Assembly: GCA_036939755.1 (NCBI GenBank)
Contig: JALLAZ010000834.1
Location: forward strand, 1-11,727
Source of the DNA: Stephanodiscus triporus
Lineage: Eukaryota > Bacillariophyta > Thalassiosirophyceae > Thalassiosirales > Thalassiosiraceae
DNA length: 11,727 nucleotides
Direction of reading: 5' to 3'
Each line of letters begins with the position of its first letter. Within the stretch, counting starts at the first letter, position 1. Under the pieces are notes generated by a model. That model ran no database searches and had not been told where the DNA came from. It was given only the letters and a program-made list of their open reading frames with translations. Below, in pieces: positions 6,847 through 11,727 of the stretch. The position numbers and the translations under genes were made by a program.

Positions 6847-9060
6847 TCACGACGTCCACACCTCATCACCGTCCAGAAGCTCCGGGGACAGATCGAAATC
6901 GTCCTCCAGCAGGTCCCACTCCCCCTCATCGTTGAACTCCACGATTTCGTCCTTATCCATGAGCATGTACCCACCCTTATCGAACGGTTTCCACAGTGCC
7001 TCTTCCCCCTCGTCGTCCCCGACGTCCCCGTAGTCATTGTCGAGCAACATCCCACGGGGCGTCTGCCGCTGCCGCTTCGCATTCTCCCTCTCCTCGTACT
7101 TGGCGTCTTTGTCCAGCAGCTCCTGCGGTATGTATATGTTCGTCTTCGCCGGCGAGAAGTCGAAGTCGTACTCGTCGATCATCACCAAGTCCCCCTCCAT
7201 GGCGCCTCGCGCACTGAGTTCGTCTCGAATGCCGAGGGCCTGAAGGAGTCGTCCGAAGCGCTCCACCGCCTCGGGGTACTCCCAGTGCGTCATCTTGGCG
7301 ACCTGCTCGATGTACTCTCCCTTAACGCGCCACTGACCGGGGTAGGCGGGATCGGAAATTATTTCTGCGTTTTTTGTTTGTTTTATTTATTTATTCACGG
7401 GAGGGGTGGACGATTGATCGGACGAGGAAGGTTTCAGAGAGTCAATAGAATGTACACCATCCATTACCACCGGCGCCATGTACCATATCAACTTACCGTA
7501 GTCGTCGCTATCGCTATCCAACGCGGCCTTGGATAGGTCCACCTCCGCCAGCACGACGTCGTCGTCCTCCGACATCCCGCCCTCGACCTTCCTCTTCTTC
7601 TCGGCATCGACGAACTTCTTGAGCCGTCCCATCAATTCCTTGACGTTCTCTTTGGTGGCCGCCGATATCGACATTACGCGGGAATGACCCGCCGCCTCGC
7701 GCAGGCGTCTCAACAATCCATCCTCTCGTTCGCGAACCTCGGTGACGTCCACCTTGTTCAATACCACGACCTGAGGCTTATTCGCGAGGGAAGCGTCGTA
7801 TGCCGCGAGCTCCCCGTTGAGCTTGACGAAGTCCCCGACCGGATCGTCGGACGTGCCGTCGACGACGTGCAACAGCACCTTGCACCTGCGCACGTGCCTC
7901 AGGAACGAGAAGCCAAGTCCGGCGCCCATGGCCGCCCCCTCGATCAATCCCGGTATGTCGCACAGCACCAGCCCGGAGCCGCCCCCGTCCTCCCCGAGGT
8001 CGCATACGCCGAGATTCGGCACGATCGTCGTGAACGGATAATTCGCCACCTTCGGCCTGGCCGCGGACGACGAGGCGAGGAGGGTCGACTTCCCGGCGTT
8101 GGGGAAGCCTAGGAATCCCACGTCCGCGACGAGGCGCAGCTCGACGGAGAGCCATCGTCCTACGCCCGGCTCGCCGAGCTCGCTCAGCTTCGGCGACGTA
8201 CGACGGGACGTCATGAACGCGGCGTTTCCGCGTCCTCCCCTCCCCCCCGGCGCGACGACTAGCTCCTGGCCGTGCGTGCGCACCTCCCCCGCGACTTTCT
8301 GCGTGCGCAGTTCCCGAACGATCGTGCCGCACGGCACCCTCACGCGCGCGTCGTCCCCCGCGCGTCCGTCGCGATTCTTCCCCGCGCCGTTCGTCCCCGA
8401 CGAGGCGCGGACGTGGACCGAATCGCGCAGTCCCGCGAGCGTGCTCAGGCCGGAGTCGGCGACGAACACGACCGACCCCCCCCGGCCGCCGCGTCCGCCG
8501 TTCGGCCCGCCCATCGCCTCGCCCTTCTCCCGTCGGAACGCCACGCATCCGTTCCCGCCGCTTCCCGCGGTCACGTGCACCCGCGCCGTGTCGAAGAATT
8601 GCCACTCCCTGTCCATGTTGTCGCCGGGACGACGCGGACGTCGTCGCGCCCCATCCTCCTCTTCCCCCCCCCCGATCGTCGTCCCTCCCGACCCCGACCC
8701 CGACCCCCCCCTCCCCCGCGACAGGAGGGCGATCCGACGCGCCTCGTCCGCGAGGGACGCGTCGATGTCGGCGTCCGTCGCCCTCCCGTCGTCCGTCGTG
8801 GATCGCAGGCGGACCCGGGCGGCGCGGCGGGGGGGGCGTACGATCGAGGACGACGAGGGCGGCGAGAGGAGGAGCGGCGCGTCGGGTCGGAGGAGGGCGT
8901 CGATAAGGCGCGGCGGCGGCGGGGGGAGGAGGAGGGGGAGGAGCAGGGAGCAGCAGAGGCGAGGCAGGAGGAGGAGGAGGGTGAGGAGGATCGGGGCCAT
9001 CGTCGTCGAGGGTCGTCGCGCGACCGCGGCGCCTGCTCGACGTCGTCCATTCGTAGTCAT
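6847..9060 (-). CDS. Obg/CgtA-family GTPase, probably plastid ObgC type, two exons
   Basis: The coding sequence is read as exons 9060-7497 and 7364-6847, giving 693 residues. Obg GTPases act in late assembly of the bacterial-type large ribosomal subunit; plant ObgC does so in chloroplasts. The glycine-rich Obg fold spans about 155-310 (AGSGGNGCVAFRREKGEAMG, GGRGGRGNAAF). The G domain follows, with G1 GFPNAGKS 318-325, G2 YPFTT 341-345, G3 DIPG 368-371, G4 NKVD 435-438 and G5 SAAT 466-469. Exon 2 encodes the OCT domain (about 532-591: QWRVKGEYIEQVAKMTHWEY, ARGAMEGDLVMIDEYDFDF) and an acidic tail to 693. The N-terminus has a strong hydrophobic run (residues 22-45), then Pro-, Arg- and Gly-rich sequence. 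Met21 (ATG at 9000, context ACGACGATGG) may be the true start, since it would put the hydrophobic run first, as in a signal peptide. The longer Arg-rich start could instead be a mitochondrial presequence. The gene is divergent from the helicase. Confidence 0.92.
7365..7496 (-). other. 132-nt GT-AG intron splitting the Obg gene
   Basis: On the minus strand the donor is TACG|GTAAGT at 7497/7496 and the acceptor AACGCAG at 7365. Joining makes DDYEIISDPAYPGQWRVKG, which restores the linker and the OCT domain. Without splicing the frame ends at a TAA (7389-7387) inside the intron. The 3' part of the intron is A-rich (repeated AAAT and CAAA words, 7395-7367) and not pyrimidine-rich, which is unusual for a canonical acceptor. 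Confidence 0.9.
8692..8712. repeat. C-rich hexamer repeat in the Obg leader region
   Basis: The plus strand has about three copies of GACCCC followed by a run of C. Read on the minus strand it encodes the GSGSGSGG linker between the leader and the Obg fold. It is a low-complexity tract, probably from slippage. Confidence 0.6.
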
Positions 9061-9453
9061 CCGTTGTGGCGGATGCGGCCAGTGCGACGTCGTCCGCTTT
9101 TATCGTTATTTAAAACGTTGTGTGGTTGCTCGTCTTCTTCTCCTCTCTTGACTCTTGATGCTCTCTCGCTGGTAGGTTTTCGTCCCGCATGCACAGAACC
9201 CATCACACGAGAGTCAATCAGGTTGACGCAATTGAAAGAATTCTTCATAATATGAAGTTAATCTTAAAGACAATAGATTGTCATGATTGTTAATAAGTAA
9301 TAAAAATAAAATATTAAATATTCTATTTGTGTTATTAGCGTACCTCTATTTGACCACAGAGAGAAAAAATGGTTGGCTCTCGAAGAGCCCCGCGATTCCC
9401 CACTTTGCTTGGCAATAACCAAAAAACAGGAGTGTGGTCCGCAAGATCGCAAA
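9061..9453. promoter_or_regulatory. Shared divergent promoter of Obg and helicase genes
   Basis: This 393-bp stretch separates the two starts (454 bp if Obg begins at Met21). An AT-rich core at about 9285-9345 (runs of AATAAAAATAAAAT type) separates GC-richer flanks. AGAATTCTTC at 9237-9246 matches part of the palindrome upstream of the PDZ gene. An out-of-frame ATG in a good context (GAGAAAAAATGG) lies at 9369 on the helicase side. No TATA box can be assigned with confidence. Confidence 0.4.
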
Positions 9454-9598
9454 ATGGAGGACCTATTCAACATCCTATCGTCGGCGGCGCGAATCGACAA
9501 GTCCAAGCGCAAGAAGAGGAGGGGGCAGACGTCGTCGTCATCGTCGTCGTCATCATCCGCACCGCCGGCGCCGCCGAGGGCCGAGGGGAGGTCGTCGC

Positions 9599-9633
<35 letters not shown>

Positions 9634-11520
9634 AATGAACACAAAGGAGGCGCGTCGGCGCGAGGGGTGGAGGACGAGAAGAAGAGGCGGAAAAACGATC
9701 GACCCGAGAGGCGTCATTCCGCCGAGAAGCTCGCGCACATCCGCCGGGAGGAGATGGCCGCGTTCCGACGCAGGATGGGCATACGCATGTCGGCCGAGAA
9801 CAGGCACGAGGTCGCGACGACGACGTTGGCGTCTTCGTCGTCGGGGACGATTCCGGACGCGATATCGAGCTTCGGGGAGTGGAGGCGCCCGGGCTGGTGG
9901 GACGACGGCGTCGGAGGCGACGGCGTCGGAGGGGACGGCGGCGGCGACGATGACGACGACGGCGGGGGAGGAGGAGGGAGGCGCGGACGTGTCCCGACAT
10001 CGACTCCGACCGCGACCGCGACCGCGAGGACGTCGGCGTCGTTTCGAACGATCCGCGATGCGGTCCTCGCCAACGTCGAGTCCGGAAAATGGACCGAACC
10101 CACCCCCATCCAGATGCAGGTCGTGCCCTGCCTCACGGAGAGGAGGGACGTCATGGGATGCGCGCCCACCGGATCGGGCAAGACGGGCGCGTTCGTGCTG
10201 CCGACGATCGTTCTGGCGAAGTGCGACGATGGGACGTACAACAACCGCCCCCCCCCCCGGGAACGCGTCGTCCGCGCGGTCCTGCTCGCGCCGTCGCGGG
10301 AGCTGGCGTCGCAGCTTTGCCGCGAGGTCCTGCGCCTGTCGCGGGGGATGCCGGGGAAATTCCGTTGCGTCGTGCTCTCCAAGTCCAACGCCGGACTCGC
10401 GATCGCCAATCGCCTGGGGGGGAAGGACGGACTCGACTGTCTCGTGTCCACGCCGATGCGTCTGGTCGAGTGCGTCGAACGGGGGATGAAGCTGGACGGG
10501 GTGAGGCTGATCGTGCTCGACGAGGCGGACAGGTTGCTCGACGAGAGCGACGGGATCGGCGGCGGCGGCGAGAGGCGGAGGAGGATAGACAACGAGAAGG
10601 ACGGCGATGCCGATCCCGTCGGGGATGGCGAGGGGGGAGGAGACGACGTCGGGGCGGGGGAGACCCGACGACGACGACGACGGCAATCATCGGCATCGTC
10701 CCGATCCCGGACGTTCCTCCAGCAGGTCGATTCCATATTGGCCGAGGTCCCCGCCTCGGCCACGCGCGCTCTCTTCTCCGCCACGCTCGGCCCGTCCGTG
10801 CGTCGGCTGTCGGAATCGATGCTGCGCAATCCCGTCGACGTCGCCACGGGCGCGCATGCTGGCACGGGCGGGAATTCCGCCGCCGGCGGCGCGAGCGAGC
10901 ACGTACGCCAGGAGCTCAAGTTCGTCGGGAGGGAGGAGGGGAAGCTCCTCGCGATGCGCCAGCTCGTCGCGGCGGGCGACATCGCCCCGCCGGCTTTGGT
11001 GTTCCTGCAGAGCAAGGAGCGCGCGCAGGCCCTGTACGGGGAGCTCCTGTACGACGGCATACGCGTCGACGTCATCCACGCCGGTCGGTCCCACGCCGAC
11101 CGCGAGAGGAGCGTGCAGAAGTTCCGCAGGGGCGACACTTGGGTCCTGATATGCACCGACCTGGTGGCGCGGGGGGTGGACTTCAAGGCGGTGAACCTCG
11201 TGATCAATTACGACCTCCCGCTCGACGGCGTGAGCTACGTGCACAGGATCGGACGGACGGGACGCGCCGGGAGGGAGGGACGGGCCATCACCTTCTTCAC
11301 CGAGGCCGACTTTGACAACCTCCGCACGATCGCCAACGTCATGAGGCTTTCGGGGTGCGAGGTGCCGGAATGGATGCTTACGATGAAGAAGCAGTCGAGG
11401 AATAGGAGCGATAGAAAATTCTCGGCACCTCCCAGGAGGGGAGATATCGATACGACTCCGCGATATGATATGAAGAAGAAGAAACGGAAGAGGGAAAAGC
11501 GTGCCCAGAGAGATGATTAG
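9454..11520 (+). CDS. DEAD-box RNA helicase, Rok1/DDX52 type
   Basis: The 688-residue protein has the full set of DEAD-box motifs: Q motif PTPIQ 216-220 with Trp213 upstream; motif I APTGSGKT 237-244; Ia PSRELA 280-285; Ib TPMR 333-336; II DEAD 356-359; III SAT 442-444; V TDLVARGVD 568-576; VI HRIGRTGR 597-604. The block RGVDFKAVNLVINYDLP, the segment AITFFTEADFDNLRTIANV and the N-terminal MEDLFNIL match the Rok1/DDX52 subfamily, which acts in the nucleolus on 18S rRNA processing and 40S assembly. Additions are low-complexity: Ser27-35, Asp50-60, a Gly/Asp-rich stretch about 150-180, and an unusual insert of about 50 Gly/Arg/Asp-rich residues between DEAD and SAT (about 365-418). The C-terminus is basic (KKKKRKREKRAQ), likely a nuclear signal. 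The ATG at 9454 (CGCAAAATGG) is the first in-frame ATG after the upstream stop. No intron is seen. Confidence 0.93.
9532..9558 (+). repeat. TCG/TCA triplet tract encoding polyserine
   Basis: Nine serine codons in a row (TCG, TCA, TCC) encode Ser27-35 of the helicase. The mix of codons shows it is not a fresh perfect expansion. Confidence 0.8.
9601..9633 (+). repeat. (GAC)11 microsatellite encoding polyaspartate
   Basis: Eleven perfect GAC triplets encode Asp50-60 of the helicase. The tract is uninterrupted, so it is likely to vary in length between strains. In the +1 upstream frame the same tract reads as polyarginine. Confidence 0.9.
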
Positions 11521-11727
11521 ATATAACGCTGTGATCCATGACACTAAGATAAGCAAATTAGCATGGCGTTGGCATTAAGCATGGAGTTGGCATTATCACT
11601 TAGACAAACATGTTTCATCATCGATGGACAAAGTCATGTTTCCTTTATCGATGACATAAAATCATTACTTCTGGGGCGGTTGGGACTTAACAGAGTGAGT
11701 TATTGAGCTCTTAACCTACAGCTAAGA
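11521..11727. other. Helicase 3' flank with short tandem repeats
   Basis: Two 18-bp units, 11561-11578 and 11579-11596 (GCATGGCGTTGGCATTAA and GCATGGAGTTGGCATTAT), match at 16 of 18 bases. A second imperfect direct repeat with a 26-bp period follows (CATGTTTC...ATCGATG at 11609-11627 and 11635-11655). The stretch probably covers the 3' UTR of the helicase. No gene is recognised up to the window end. Confidence 0.6.

Noticed and set aside
6847..7293. Separate 148-residue gene downstream of Obg
   Set aside because: Its sequence is the Obg C-terminal OCT domain; consensus splice sites at 7496 and 7365 join it to the upstream exon in frame.
8881..9000. Purine-rich plus strand as a G-quadruplex element
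   Set aside because: The G-runs at 8921-8948 have irregular spacing and are explained by leucine and proline codons of the Obg leader on the minus strand.
8099..9255. Two long plus-strand frames (about 330-350 codons) antisense to Obg
   Set aside because: Arg/Pro-rich, without domains, and overlapping a fully motif-supported Obg gene; typical shadows of high third-position GC.
9373..9453. 27-residue N-terminal extension of the helicase
   Set aside because: The frame is open from 9373 but the codon there is TTG; the first in-frame ATG is 9454, in a strong context and matching the Rok1-type N-terminus.
9553..11556. Long minus-strand frames antisense to the helicase (377, 497 and 289 codons)
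   Set aside because: Low-complexity Arg/Ser/Pro composition; the plus strand carries every DEAD-box motif in order.

Overview
The window looks like nuclear DNA from a diatom, probably a centric of the Thalassiosira/Skeletonema type (lineage inferred, low confidence). Three things point that way. Two proteins start with a signal peptide that ends in the diatom plastid-import cleavage motif (ASA|FAP and ASA|FVQ). Two genes carry short spliceosomal GT-AG introns, one with a perfect TACTAAC branch site. There is also a BspA-type leucine-rich-repeat protein of a kind common in centric diatoms. Exons are GC-rich with strong third-position bias, which produces long antisense shadow frames. Intergenic DNA is AT-richer.

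Layout, left to right. Positions 1-640 hold an imperfect repeat built on the telomere-like word CCCTAA, an AT-rich palindrome and a possible decayed gene on the minus strand. A BspA-like LRR gene (+) fills 641-1792. A small two-helix membrane protein gene (-) lies at 2175-2951. It is divergent from a plastid peroxiredoxin Q-like gene (+, 3388-3990), and the shared 436-bp upstream region holds a duplicated TGACTCAT/ACTCGGATC module. A PDZ-domain protein with a plastid-type leader (-, 4387-5109) has a 102-nt intron that is a multiple of three and free of in-frame stops. About 1.7 kb of mostly unassigned DNA follows (5110-6846). An Obg-family GTPase with an N-terminal leader (-, 6847-9060, one 132-nt intron) is divergent from a Rok1/DDX52-type DEAD-box helicase (+, 9454-11520). 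Short imperfect tandem repeats end the window.

How the genes relate: there are no operons. Peroxiredoxin Q, the PDZ protein and Obg are probably nucleus-encoded and organelle-targeted, covering peroxide removal, an unknown PDZ scaffold role and plastid 50S ribosome assembly. Obg and the Rok1-type helicase form a head-to-head pair, both concerned with ribosome assembly but in different compartments. I found no sign of a new multi-gene system. The points most worth following are the in-frame intron of the PDZ gene, the missing resolving cysteine of the peroxiredoxin, the overlapping upstream ATG before the helicase, the 46-residue super-repeat in the LRR protein and the possible gene remnant near the left end.
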